Source: Planctomycetota bacterium
GTDB taxonomy: Bacteria; Planctomycetota; Planctomycetia; Gemmatales; Gemmataceae
Direction of reading: 5' to 3'
Assembly (NCBI GenBank): GCA_016177925.1
Contig: JACOUH010000214.1
Location: forward strand, 1 to 41,445
Length of the DNA: 41,445 nucleotides
Numbering within the stretch: the first letter of the stretch is position 1; each line of letters starts with the position of its first letter. Positions 20,932 through 28,336 of the stretch are shown piece by piece. The position numbers were made by a program, and so were the translations under genes. The notes beneath the pieces were generated by a model, which saw nothing but the letters and a program-made list of their open reading frames with translations, was not told the DNA's origin and did not search any database.

Positions 20932-21756
20932 TCAGACAGGACGCCCCTGGCGGACGCGCTGCATTTCCTCGACGAGTTGCAGTTTCCGGCCGATGAACAG
21001 GACGTTGTTGAGGCGGAACTCGTGCCGCTCGGCCCCGGAGGTGCGGACGACCATGTCGCCCGAGCCCAGGCCGAGAATCCAATGCCGGAACAGATCGCTG
21101 CGTTCCTTCTCGATGGTCATGCCGATGGTGTCGTATTGCTTCTCACCGGCGCCGACCTCCAGGCAGACCTTGAACGAGCCCGGCTGGAAAATGATGTAAA
21201 TCTGCCGGTCGAAGAGCAGGAACGTCACCAGCCAGATGATGAGCAGGGCGGTGGCAAGGAAGAAGTAGCCGCCCGCGTTGATCCGGATGTCGAGCAGCGT
21301 GATGGCGGCGAGGATGTGGTCCCACCAGCCGGCGAGGCCGAAGATGATGGACAGCAGGATAATGAGCATGATGATCAGCACCGACCACATGCCGCGCAGC
21401 GGAACGTTGGTGATGACGATAACCAGGAGCAGAACGGTGGCAAAGAAGACCCCGTAGGGCCTGTGCGTCGTGGTCCGCAGGTGGAGGTCCTTGTCCTCGA
21501 ACTCCGCTCCCTTGGGGAGCACCAACACTGTCCGCTCCGCGCGGTCGTCTTCGACCTTGACCACTTCTTTCTGGACCTTGGTACCACTAGGGACGACGGC
21601 CAGGATGTTCCCCTGGAACCAGGTGAGCAGGCCGAGGATGAAGCCGACGGCCCAGACAGGCCACCAGTAGAACAGCGACGAGTGGCTGTAGATCTTGACC
21701 TCGTTGATTCGGGGCGTCTGTGTGGCGGGCGGCGTTGGCTGCGTGGATGTCGACAT
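20932..21756 (-). CDS. multi-pass membrane protein of unknown function
   Basis: A 274-residue protein; ATG 21756-21754 (MSTSTQPTPPATQTPR) is preferred over a start 23 codons upstream because the preceding residues look non-coding. After a Pro/Thr-rich tail come hydrophobic segments near residues 29-47 (FYWWPVWAVGFILGLLTWF), 105-122, 126-147 and 172-194. The region between the first and second is soluble (KVQKEVVKVEDDRAERTVLV). The C-terminal 80 residues are soluble, with IIFQPGSFKVCLEVGAGEKQ and a final charged helix; they resemble a membrane-proximal PH-like (DUF304-type) fold, though weakly. The pattern suggests a conserved planctomycete inner-membrane protein. No enzymatic motifs. It lies upstream of the histidine kinase on the same strand but separated by a palindrome. 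Confidence 0.75.
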   Translation of the reverse strand: MSTSTQPTPPATQTPRINEVKIYSHSSLFYWWPVWAVGFILGLLTWFQGNILAVVPSGTKVQKEVVKVEDDRAERTVLVLPKGAEFEDKDLHLRTTTHRPYGVFFATVLLLVIVITNVPLRGMWSVLIIMLIILLSIIFGLAGWWDHILAAITLLDIRINAGGYFFLATALLIIWLVTFLLFDRQIYIIFQPGSFKVCLEVGAGEKQYDTIGMTIEKERSDLFRHWILGLGSGDMVVRTSGAERHEFRLNNVLFIGRKLQLVEEMQRVRQGRPV

Positions 21757-21958
21757 TGGGACTCTCGTTTCGCTGGGTGTACGGTGGCTCCCCGAGGCGC
21801 ACCGCGGCGCCTCTCCCGGCGGCACTGCGTAATTCGTAAGCGGGCCGTGAATCTTCAGAAAGAAACGGCGGCCGACGCGCCTGAAGTTGCCAACAGGCTA
21901 GTCCCCGCCGCGTGGGTTGTCAAGTTGCTGCCCGAGCGAAAACGGTGACGGGACGACG

Positions 21959-22024
21959 GTGGCCGGGGCTGAGTCCGCGAAGCCCCGGACCGCACCGGGG
22001 ATTCGCGGACTCAGCCCCGGCCAC
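21959..22024. repeat. second palindrome family (GTGGCCGGGGCTGAG), copy 2
   Basis: A 66-bp palindrome whose arms match the core at 17694-17763, with one arm mismatch (GGATTCGCGG opposite CCGCGAAGCC). The loop is ACCGCA. It ends four bases before the stop codon of the cytochrome c'-like gene on the minus strand, so it is immediately downstream of that gene. Confidence 0.83.
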
Positions 22025-22027
22025 GGG

Positions 22028-22588
22028 TTACGGCTGTGTCTCGGGGCCGCGGTCGGAGCGCTCGGAGAAGGGGACCAGGCGCACCGGCACCTGAAAGGTC
22101 TGGTGGCAGCGGTTGCAGACGTTGGCAAGGCTGGTCAAGGCGGCGCGGCTGCGCTCGTAGTCGCGCGTCGCCACTAATCGCGCCAGGTTCGTTGCGCTGG
22201 CGCGCAGTTCCATCGCTCGTTCCTGCCAGACGTCGCGGCCCTTGTTGCGCGGCGGACGCAGCAGCAACAGGTTGCCCGTCTCGGCGACAAGGAGGGCCTG
22301 ACCGCGGGCAAACACCCAGGCATCGTTGGCCGCCGGCTTCTCCTTGAGGAGACGCTCCAACCCGCGGAAGTTGGCGTTGGCGATACCCTCCATCAGCAAC
22401 CGCGTCTCGGCGACCGCCTCCAGGCGCGGCACGGGGCGGCTGGCCGGAGACTGCGTCTGGGGTTGGGGCTGCGGGCGGGGCTGCGGGCGGGGCTGCGGTT
22501 GTGTCTGCGGCAGGGCCTCGACACCCAGTACCAGCACCGCGAGCCCGGATAGCAGACCCAGCCCGCCCCCCCAGCGCACGCACGTCAT
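22028..22588 (-). CDS. exported cytochrome c'-like protein
   Basis: A 186-residue protein starting MTCVRWGGGLGLLSGLAVLVLG, a Sec signal peptide ending near ALPQT. A Pro-Gln repeat tract (PQPRPQPRPQPQPQTQ) links it to a helical domain of about 130 residues whose single heme motif C158-N-R-C161-H162 lies near the C terminus. A four-helix bundle with a C-terminal CxxCH is the hallmark of the cytochrome c'/c556 family, which bind heme in the periplasm and act in electron transfer or NO handling. The family call rests on this layout. ATG 22588 is two bases after the stop of the Rieske gene, so the two are translationally coupled and probably work together. Confidence 0.8.
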   Translation of the reverse strand: MTCVRWGGGLGLLSGLAVLVLGVEALPQTQPQPRPQPRPQPQPQTQSPASRPVPRLEAVAETRLLMEGIANANFRGLERLLKEKPAANDAWVFARGQALLVAETGNLLLLRPPRNKGRDVWQERAMELRASATNLARLVATRDYERSRAALTSLANVCNRCHQTFQVPVRLVPFSERSDRGPETQP

Positions 22589-22590
22589 GC

Positions 22591-22935
22591 TCAGGACTCC
22601 TGCGGCTTCGGCCTGACCGGGGGAGTGGTCTCCACCTGGACCTGGACCTCGTCGCCAACGACGCGGATGGGATAGCTGCCGATCTTGATGCGTGGGTTGT
22701 CCGCCCAGGTGCCGTCGGTGATGCGGAAACGCCACGCGTGCCAGGGGCAGGTGACGACACCATTTTCCACGTAGCCGCCGCTGAGCGACGCCCCCATGTG
22801 CGGACACATGTCGTCGATGGCGTACAGCTGCCCACCCTGGCAGAAGACGGCGATCAGCTTGTTGCAAACGCGCACCATCTTGCCCTCGCCCTCGTGGACG
22901 TCACCGACCCGGCAGACCGGATGAAACTCCGCCAT
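22591..22935 (-). CDS. Rieske [2Fe-2S] ferredoxin-type protein
   Basis: A 114-residue Rieske protein of the small soluble (ferredoxin/NirD-like) type. The cluster ligands are C44-P-H46 and C63-P-W-H66, separated by the 16-residue stretch expected for the family. KLIAVFCQGGQLYAIDDMCPH and WHAWRFRITDGTW are characteristic. ATG 22935 gives MAEFHPVCRVGDV, the typical beginning; an in-frame ATG at 22968 would add 11 residues. No signal peptide, so cytoplasmic, whereas its coupled downstream partner is an exported cytochrome; a direct electron-transfer pair would need a membrane link not seen here. Such proteins often serve as the electron carrier of an oxygenase, but none is adjacent. Confidence 0.9.
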   Translation of the reverse strand: MAEFHPVCRVGDVHEGEGKMVRVCNKLIAVFCQGGQLYAIDDMCPHMGASLSGGYVENGVVTCPWHAWRFRITDGTWADNPRIKIGSYPIRVVGDEVQVQVETTPPVRPKPQES

Positions 22936-23064
22936 TCGCCCCCCCAAAAGGAAATCCTCATTGAACATCCGACCCCTGCCTCATCGTAGCCCAGCGCGGC
23001 CGGCTCGAACAAGAGGCTTTCGCCTCGATCGACCCGCCGGTTATCTAACTAGCTCCCTGCAAGA

Positions 23065-23178
23065 GGGAAAGTGGTCCGGGGTGTGCCATGCTTGGGCGGC
23101 CTTGTGCGGCGGGATCGATCTCCCTGACAGCGCGGGCCGCCCAAGCATGCCACGCGGCCGCGAGGGGACCACTTTCCC
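23065..23178. repeat. long imperfect inverted repeat (GGGAAAGTGGTCC)
   Basis: Outer arms GGGAAAGTGGTCC and its exact complement at the ends, and inner arms CATGCTTGGGCGGCC/GGCCGCCCAAGCATG, flank a central segment of about 33 bp. It lies in the roughly 500-bp gap upstream of the Rieske gene and before ribokinase. No open frame crosses it. It looks like a non-coding mobile hairpin. Confidence 0.75.
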
Positions 23179-23195
23179 CAATCCGAGGAGCTATT

Positions 23196-23248
23196 TAGCC
23201 CGACGCGCCAGCGAGGATTCGCTGTGTTCCTCGCTAGCTCGTCGGGCT
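23196..23248. repeat. third palindrome family (TAGCCCGACGCGC), copy 1
   Basis: A 53-bp imperfect palindrome: TAGCCCGACGCGCCAGCGAG at one end and CTCGCTAGCTCGTCGGGCT at the other, with GATTCGCTGTGTTC in the middle. It recurs at 28418-28470 and as a fragment near 38133. The minus-strand end supplies the stop codon of the truncated signal-peptide frame at 23234-23317. Confidence 0.8.
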
Positions 23249-23317
23249 CATCCTCCTCGCTGGCGCCAGCAGCAAACCCACGGCCAGGGTGGCGAGCCGT
23301 ACGGGGAGCGGTAACAT
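23234..23317 (-). pseudogene. remnant: start of a secreted-protein gene cut off by a palindrome
   Basis: A 27-codon frame, ATG 23317-23315 preceded by GAGGAG at good spacing. It encodes MLPLPVRLATLAVGLLLAPA, a convincing Sec signal peptide, then runs into the third-family palindrome at 23248 and stops there at TAG. The upstream half looks like a genuine gene start that lost its body, or a very short secreted peptide. It overlaps no other gene. Confidence 0.4.
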
Positions 23318-23433
23318 GGTTTCGGGGCTCCTCGCCGGGCCTGTGCGGGCGACCCTTGCGATACCACGCCGGAGGCTTCCCGTCGCATCCTGGAAGGCCC
23401 GAGCCCACTCGCCCCGTCAGGGAGGAGAAACTC

Positions 23434-24366
23434 ATGACGCCGCGCATCTGTGTGGTCGGCTCGTGTAACGTGGACCTCATCGTGCGGACGCCGCGGATGC
23501 CTCGCCTCGGCGAGACGCTGGCGGGCTCCGGCTTCCTGACCTGCCACGGGGGCAAGGGAGCGAACCAGGCCGTGATGGCCGCCCGCCTCGGCGCCTTGGT
23601 CGCGATGGTCGGTCGGGTCGGCAACGACCTTCACGGACAGCAGATCAAGCAGAACTTCGCCGGCCACGGCGTCGACGCCCGCCACGTTCTCGTCGACGAG
23701 GATCTGCCCTCCGGCGTGGCGGTCATCCTGGTCGACGACGGCGCTCGCAACTGCATCGTCGTCGTGGCGGGGGCGAACAGGGCCCTGACGCCCGCGGACG
23801 TGCGCCAGGCAGCGGGAGTCGTGTCGTCCTCCGCCGTGCTGCTGTGCCAGCTCGAGGTGCCGCTGGAGACAACGGCAGAGGCCCTGCACCTGGCACGCGC
23901 GAGGGGAGTCCGTACGGTCCTGAACCCGGCGCCGGCCCGACCGCTGCCGCCGGAAGTTCTCGCCCTGGTCGACGTCCTCGTCCTCAACGAGACGGAATTG
24001 GAAGTGCTGGCGGGCGTGCCGGTCGGACAGACCGAGGACGTCGGCCCAGCGGTGGCGGCGACATTCGGACGCGGTCCCGCGCTCGTCGTGGTGACGAGGG
24101 GAGAGCACGGCGCCGTCGCGTTCGACCGCGGCATCGCGACGGTCATCGCGCCCTTTGCGGTCGAGGCAGTCGACACCACCGGCGCGGGGGACGCCTTTGT
24201 AGGGAGCCTCGCCGTCTTCCTGGCCGAGGAGGTCGGTTTTGTCGCGGCAGCGCGGCGGGCCAGCGCTGCCGCGGCCCTGTCGGTGACGCGGCCGGGGACA
24301 CAGCCTTCGTTCCCGTCGTGGGCCGAGGTCGAGGCGTTCCTTCAGCGCACCGGCGGGGTTGTTTAG
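23434..24366 (+). CDS. rbsK: ribokinase (PfkB family)
   Basis: A 310-residue PfkB-family sugar kinase closest in motif to ribokinase, which makes ribose 5-phosphate from ribose and ATP. ATG 23434 follows GGGAGGAG; the frame is open for 70 codons upstream but that stretch includes repeat DNA and is rejected. Motifs: start ICVVGSCNVDLIVRTPRMP, substrate-binding GGKGANQAVMAARLG (PfkB signature 1), LVVVTRGEHGAVAFD, and DTTGAGDAFVGSLAV with catalytic base Asp253 (signature 2). No other ribose-uptake genes are adjacent, so the partner transporter is elsewhere. A strong hairpin with a T-rich tail follows. Substrate specificity for ribose is inferred from GGKGANQA; another pentose or nucleoside is possible. 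Confidence 0.9.
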   Translation: MTPRICVVGSCNVDLIVRTPRMPRLGETLAGSGFLTCHGGKGANQAVMAARLGALVAMVGRVGNDLHGQQIKQNFAGHGVDARHVLVDEDLPSGVAVILVDDGARNCIVVVAGANRALTPADVRQAAGVVSSSAVLLCQLEVPLETTAEALHLARARGVRTVLNPAPARPLPPEVLALVDVLVLNETELEVLAGVPVGQTEDVGPAVAATFGRGPALVVVTRGEHGAVAFDRGIATVIAPFAVEAVDTTGAGDAFVGSLAVFLAEEVGFVAAARRASAAAALSVTRPGTQPSFPSWAEVEAFLQRTGGVV

Positions 24367-24509
24367 TCCTTTCAAAATGTGGCAGCACCGTTGGCCGGAC
24401 CGCGCTTGTTTGGCCTCCAGCCCTCTACCTTCTATGAGCGACAAGCCACGAGCACAGCGGAAGCCGTCCCCGGCTCCCAGCAGCATACCTCCTGCCCCTG
24501 ACTCGATAA

Positions 24510-24560
24510 GGGCCTGGTGAAGAGCGCGTGCGCTCTTCACCAGGCCCCGATCTTTTCTTT
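24510..24560 (+). terminator. Rho-independent terminator downstream of ribokinase
   Basis: Perfect 18-bp stem GGGCCTGGTGAAGAGCGC (24510-24527) with its complement at 24530-24547 and a two-base loop, followed by CGATCTTTTCTTTCC. The stem and T-rich tail point in the ribokinase direction. It also lies just beyond the minus-strand gene ending at 24580. Confidence 0.7.
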
Positions 24561-24579
24561 CCCTGAGTGGTCGAGAGAA

Positions 24580-24768
24580 TCAGCGCTTCTTGCGTTGCTG
24601 ACGCTTGATCGGCTCGGGCTTTTCCAGGACCTCCAAAGTCCCGAAGAAGATATTCTTCGGCAAGTCGGGAAGGCGGTCACTACGGATCTGCCTTCTCTGG
24701 AGTTGAAGCGCCTCCTCTTCTGTCAAGACTTTGACGTTGACCTCACGGGTTAGTTGGGTTTTCACCAC
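24580..24768 (-). CDS. small basic protein overlapping the 24743 gene
   Basis: A 62-residue frame with tandem GTG codons (24768 and 24765) eight bases after GGGAGG, overlapping the end of the preceding gene by 26 bp in another frame. It encodes KTQLTREVNVKVLTEEEALQ and ends with LEKPEPIKRQQRKKR. The overlap and ribosome site suggest translational coupling. Alternatively the sequence is the natural C terminus of the upstream protein displaced by a one-base frameshift near 24800: the QVAREDLK stretch before the GTG would join on smoothly. Function unknown. Confidence 0.5.
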   Translation of the reverse strand: MVKTQLTREVNVKVLTEEEALQLQRRQIRSDRLPDLPKNIFFGTLEVLEKPEPIKRQQRKKR

Positions 24769-25198
24769 CTTCAGATCCTCCCGGGCTACTTGCCTCAAAC
24801 TTCTGGCGGTCGATCTCTTGGTTGTCGGCCAAGACCACAAGATCATAACTTCCCTCGTGGGGAAGAGGCAAAGGGGGTGCGGCGAACATCAGAACCGCCT
24901 TGGTGATTCGCTCGGCAAACTCGATTTCAACTGGCGGCATCCTGGCAATGACGGCCCCTTCGCGTAGGTCGTGAACCTCGACGCTGAGTGTGTACTTGCC
25001 GATACCATCGACCAGCTGAACATAGGCCATGAATGGGCTGGTGACTCCTGGGAATTGGGCGACAAAAAACTTGTCAAAGATGCCGATGAGGCTTGCCTTG
25101 CCCGTGCCAGCCTCAACGATGGTTCGGTCGCAAAGCAGAATCGCCTTGCACTTCGGCGGCGGCTTCTTCTTTTTCTTGGGAGAGCGCTTCTTCGCCAT
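24743..25198 (-). CDS. DUF6941-like conserved protein
   Basis: A 151-residue protein beginning with a Lys-rich MAKKRSPKKKKKPPPKCK, then AILLCDRTIVEAGTGKASLIGIFDKF, YVQLVDGIGKYTLSVEVHD and GSYDLVVLADNQEIDRQKFE. This beta-rich pattern, in which the protein names a factor in an infection-like DGxGxYxLxVEVxD context and ends in a YDLxVxADxxxIxRxxF strand, matches the small DUF6941 family, whose function is unknown. The last 15 residues (SSPGGSEGGENPTNP) look unlike the family and may reflect a frameshift into the overlapping 24580 frame. Monocistronic or with 24580-24768. Base composition is lower in G+C than its neighbours. Confidence 0.65.
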   Translation of the reverse strand: MAKKRSPKKKKKPPPKCKAILLCDRTIVEAGTGKASLIGIFDKFFVAQFPGVTSPFMAYVQLVDGIGKYTLSVEVHDLREGAVIARMPPVEIEFAERITKAVLMFAAPPLPLPHEGSYDLVVLADNQEIDRQKFEASSPGGSEGGENPTNP

Positions 25199-25743
25199 GC
25201 CCTTGAAACCTTTGGGTTACGAAGTCGCTTGCGCAGATAATGATTGTAATGATTATGGCAAGTCGATCATGGATTTGCAAGAAGAAACCCGAAGGGCCCG
25301 AAGGGCGCTCATGCGGTCATACTGCCGCTAACGCAAAAGGGGTATTAAAAGGGGATTTTTGAGGCAAACCCTCTCGTGTTCGGTGGGGCGTCAGCCCGCC
25401 AGTGCAGCACAGTCCGGCGCCGCGCCGCTGTCGGAAGGGAACGGGTCAGCACGACCCGGGAAGGGAGGAGGGCGACACGGCAGCGCGCACCCCGGACGGG
25501 AAAAGATGAGCAGCCGTGTGTGGCGCGAATGCAATGCAACGCAATCCTCCTCTCATCCTACTGTACAAACCAACCGATTGCGAGAACAAACGCGGGGAGA
25601 CCGGGGCGCGCCGCACCGGCGGGCTCACGCCCCGCCGCTCATGGAAGGTTGCCGATTACCGCGACTTGGTATAAGCGCTGTGCCGCCGCAGGGACCAACT
25701 GGATGTGCTTCAACGACGACATCGCGTTCTCGCCCGATTGGTA
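25199..25743. other. gap without a recognised gene, with distant inverted repeat arms
   Basis: No convincing gene. GGGGCGTCAGCCCGCC at 25385-25400 and GGCGGGCTCACGCCCC at 25618-25633 are inverted copies of one sequence (one mismatch) that resembles the inner arm of the GGCGAGCGGGG family, separated by about 217 bp. A 27-codon minus-strand frame with MSSLKHIQLVPAAAQRLYQ begins near 25720; I cannot support it as a gene. GCCCGAAGGGC hairpins lie near 25290. Confidence 0.4.
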
Positions 25744-25766
25744 GGGACAGCCAACTTGGCTGTCCC
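25744..25766. terminator. small perfect hairpin
   Basis: GGGACAGCCAA and TTGGCTGTCCC pair around one base, followed on the plus strand by CCTTCC. It lies beyond the end of the TolC-type gene together with a second, stronger hairpin. Confidence 0.35.
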
Positions 25767-25786
25767 CTTCCGAGCACCTGACAGAC

Positions 25787-25829
25787 GGAACGAGCCGGGC
25801 GGGCCCGTGGGGCCCGCCCGGCTCGTTCC
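25787..25829 (-). terminator. very stable GC hairpin downstream of the TolC-type gene
   Basis: Perfect 20-bp stem, GGAACGAGCCGGGCGGGCCC with its complement 25810-25829 and a three-base loop, 16 bp beyond the stop codon of the TolC-type gene. No long T-run on either side, so a terminator or mRNA-end stabilising role is inferred from position and stability. Confidence 0.55.
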
Positions 25830-25844
25830 TTGTCTGGACGTCGC

Positions 25845-27449
25845 TCACTGGGGGAACAGCGAGGGCGGGCGGGACGGCTGGAGCGACGGCGCCGAGTCGC
25901 GGCTGGTCACCGACGGCGGCAGCATCCGCGAGGCGCCGAACGGCTCGGACCGGGCCGGTGGCGTCAGGTCCATCCGGCGGACGCCGGCGGGCGGGGCGCC
26001 GAGGGTTGCGGCCGGGCCAGCGGGCGTGGCACCGTTCGGTGGCAGCGGCTGGTCGAGCAACTGCAACGTGTTGGGAACGGCCGGTTTCGGCGGCGGCAGT
26101 CCCTCGATCGCGCGGCCATCTGGCATCGCCGGGGCGTTCGCCTGCAGGGCCGGCAGCGAGGCCGCACTGTACTCCGGCAGGTGCGGCAGGTTGAGCGGAT
26201 CGGCACAGTCGGCACAATGCACCGGGTGCGTCCGCTCCGCCACCACCAGGGCGACGTTTCGCTTGCGGTGGTGCTCGGCGGCCTGCTCCGCCGCACAGTT
26301 CGGCAGCGGACCGTCGGCGATCGAGATATTGTTGTGGACCAGCATCGTCCCCTTGGCGAACTCGAAGCGAGCCAGCGAGTTGTTGTACTCGGTGATGGCG
26401 GCGTACTCGGAGGACAGGGCGTCGGAGAAGAATCGCTGGGCTTCGAGGATGGCGGTGTCGCGGTCGGCGACCGTCCGCTGGCCGACCCGGACGCGCTCGA
26501 ATTCCAACCGCAGCTGCAGGGCGTAGGCCTCGCGCTGGGCCCGCTGGGCCTTGATCCGCTCGTGGAACTCGAACAGGTTGCGATACTGCAAAGTCAGGAA
26601 CTGCTCCGCCTTGATCTCCTGGTCCTTCATGACGGCGTAGCTGCGGGCCAGCTCGAGCCGTGCCCGCCGCAGCGCCGCGTGGGCGTCGCGGAAGCCGAGC
26701 GGCACGTTCAAGCGCACGCCGAACGCGTAGTTGTTGAACTTGTTGTCGGCCAGGTTGCGGAACGCGTTGTCGGAGCCGGGACCGTCGAGCCGCGAGCCGA
26801 TCGAGTTCATGTCGTAGGTGGCGAAGAAGCGAAGGTCGGGCAGGAGGTCGTTCTTGCTCTGGATCAGGCTGAGCTGAGCCCGCTTGATGTTTTCGCGGGC
26901 GATGATCAGCTCGGGGCGCAGGGTGAGCGCTTCTTGCTTGGCAGTACACCAGTCGGGCTGGTACGGGGCGACGGTCGGCGTGTCGCTGGGCACCAGGCGG
27001 TCGCAGTCGACGGCCGGCAGGCTAAGGAACTTGCGCAGCTGTCGCTCGGCCTCGAGGACGCGACCGAGGGCCTCGAGGCGCTGCTCGCGGAACAACTCGT
27101 ACTGACCGCGGGCGCGGGCGACATCCTGCAGACGGGTCGGCGGCTCGTTCGCTCCGCCGCCGACGCCGCCGGCAACGTAGCGGGCGTTGACGATGCGATA
27201 GAACTCGTAAGCCAGCCGCAGGCCCAACTCGCGGCTGTAGAGGGTCCAGTAGGCCCCGTACAGGTTCCAGTAGGCGACCTCGACGTTGAGGACCATCTGG
27301 ACGACGTTGGCTTCAAAGTCGGCGCGCTCCTGGTCGAAGCGGATGCGCGTCAGCAGGATGCCTTCGTTGCCGGCGAGCCGCCCGGAGCTGAAGCCGCCGC
27401 CGGCGAAGGACCTGGTACTGCGTATTGAACGTGATGCCGGTGACGCCAC
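25845..27449 (-). CDS. TolC-type outer-membrane protein, C-terminal part of an interrupted gene
   Basis: A frame of 534 codons whose homologous part begins near 27420 and carries most of a TolC-family barrel/alpha-tunnel protein. Visible landmarks are EGILLTRIRFDQERADFE, NVEVAYWNLYGAYWTLYSRE, RPELIIARENIKRAQLSLI and the second-repeat motif FGVRLNVPLGFRDAHAALRRA; long coiled helices follow (EFHERIKAQRAQREAYALQ). The last 150 residues are Pro/Ala-rich and probably disordered. Residues 1-12 of the open frame (MASPASRSIRST) are an artefact of the frame. In intact relatives a segment of roughly 45-60 residues containing an EQPLLxGFG-type motif precedes EGIL; it is absent here and the frame changes at about 27405-27412. 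Family role: outer-membrane channel for efflux or secretion; no inner-membrane partner is adjacent. Confidence 0.82.
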   Translation of the reverse strand: MASPASRSIRSTRSFAGGGFSSGRLAGNEGILLTRIRFDQERADFEANVVQMVLNVEVAYWNLYGAYWTLYSRELGLRLAYEFYRIVNARYVAGGVGGGANEPPTRLQDVARARGQYELFREQRLEALGRVLEAERQLRKFLSLPAVDCDRLVPSDTPTVAPYQPDWCTAKQEALTLRPELIIARENIKRAQLSLIQSKNDLLPDLRFFATYDMNSIGSRLDGPGSDNAFRNLADNKFNNYAFGVRLNVPLGFRDAHAALRRARLELARSYAVMKDQEIKAEQFLTLQYRNLFEFHERIKAQRAQREAYALQLRLEFERVRVGQRTVADRDTAILEAQRFFSDALSSEYAAITEYNNSLARFEFAKGTMLVHNNISIADGPLPNCAAEQAAEHHRKRNVALVVAERTHPVHCADCADPLNLPHLPEYSAASLPALQANAPAMPDGRAIEGLPPPKPAVPNTLQLLDQPLPPNGATPAGPAATLGAPPAGVRRMDLTPPARSEPFGASRMLPPSVTSRDSAPSLQPSRPPSLFPQ

Positions 27450-28047
27450 CGCTCGGCAACGGCTTGAGCAGACTGCTGGTGAAGGTGGCGGCGTCGGTGT
27501 TGATGGCGTTCAGGGCGCCGGCGCGGCCGGCCTGGAAGGCATCCAGGGCGGTGCCGATGGGCCGGTCCGTGGTGTTCCAGATCATGCTGCTGGTGAAGAA
27601 GGCGTCGAACTTGGACAGCGCCGACTCGATACCAAGCGAACTGATGGCCGGGTTGAGGGCGAGGACGCGAATGTGGTCAGAGTTGCCCCCGAGCCCGACC
27701 GGTCCCCCTGGTCCGCCCGAGAATCCGGCGCGGATCAGGTCGTCATTGCCCTGCCCCGAGCCGGCTCCGCGTCCTATGGTACCCTGTTCCAGAGAGATGG
27801 AAATGGCCTCGGCCAGCGACAGGTAGCGGATCTTGCGGTCGGGGTCGAGGACGGTCGAGGGCACCCCGCCGGTGGTGTGAACCACGCTGGCCGGTCTCTG
27901 CGACCCCTCGGGGTCGAACTCGAGGAAGCCGGCGAGGTTCTTCCGGTAGTGATCGTAATCACACTCCTGGAGGAAACACTGCTGTTTGCAGCCTGCCGCC
28001 GCGGCCATCAGCAGCGCCAGTGTCGAGAGTAAGGTCGTCCAGCGCAT
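27313..28047 (-). CDS. TolC-type lipoprotein, N-terminal part of an interrupted gene
   Basis: The start of the TolC-type protein. ATG 28047 begins MRWTTLLSTLALLMAAAAGCK, a lipoprotein signal with lipid-attachment Cys20; an open frame 33 codons upstream has no signal and is rejected. The mature part has a Cys-rich start (CFLQECDYDHY), RYLSLAEAISISLEQGTI and ALNPAISSLGIESALSKFDAFF, the first-repeat pattern of planctomycete TolC lipoproteins. Homology ends after GITFNTQYQ near 27412; the rest of this frame (LRRRRLQLRAARRQRRHP) is out-of-frame translation. Joined with the frame at 25845-27449 it makes one gene lacking a middle segment. Confidence 0.8.
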   Translation of the reverse strand: MRWTTLLSTLALLMAAAAGCKQQCFLQECDYDHYRKNLAGFLEFDPEGSQRPASVVHTTGGVPSTVLDPDRKIRYLSLAEAISISLEQGTIGRGAGSGQGNDDLIRAGFSGGPGGPVGLGGNSDHIRVLALNPAISSLGIESALSKFDAFFTSSMIWNTTDRPIGTALDAFQAGRAGALNAINTDAATFTSSLLKPLPSGGVTGITFNTQYQVLRRRRLQLRAARRQRRHPADAHPLRPGARRL

Positions 28048-28336
28048 TCGATTCACCCCGTTGAACAAACAGCCCCCGCTCGGCAGACCGCCAAGCGACG
28101 GTCTCCCCTCGGCCCGAGTTTTCCCCCGCGACCAGAGGTCGCCCATAATCGAACGGCGCGCGGAACTGGAAGTCGTGCTCTATGTATCGACCGAACGGCG
28201 AACGACATATAGGGAATTTTTGCCGTCTGTAACGGCTGTAGCGGCAAGAGATGAGGCGCCGTGGTTGACTGGGTCAGATAGGTGATGAGGTGGGTGGAGA
28301 TTTCCGCTTGCAACTTAGAGCGTTTTGCCGTCGGCG
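28048..28336. other. upstream region of the TolC-type gene, no gene seen
   Basis: About 290 bp between the TolC-type start and the next repeat. It contains an AT-rich patch at 28200-28220 (ACATATAGGGAATTTTTGCC) that may hold the promoter of the minus-strand TolC-type gene, but I cannot define -35 and -10 boxes. Confidence 0.35.

Noticed and set aside
25639-25722. 27-codon minus-strand frame MSSLKHIQLVPAAAQRLYQ
   Set aside because: No good ribosome site, too short, and the other strand is equally open with a different peptide; cannot be supported.
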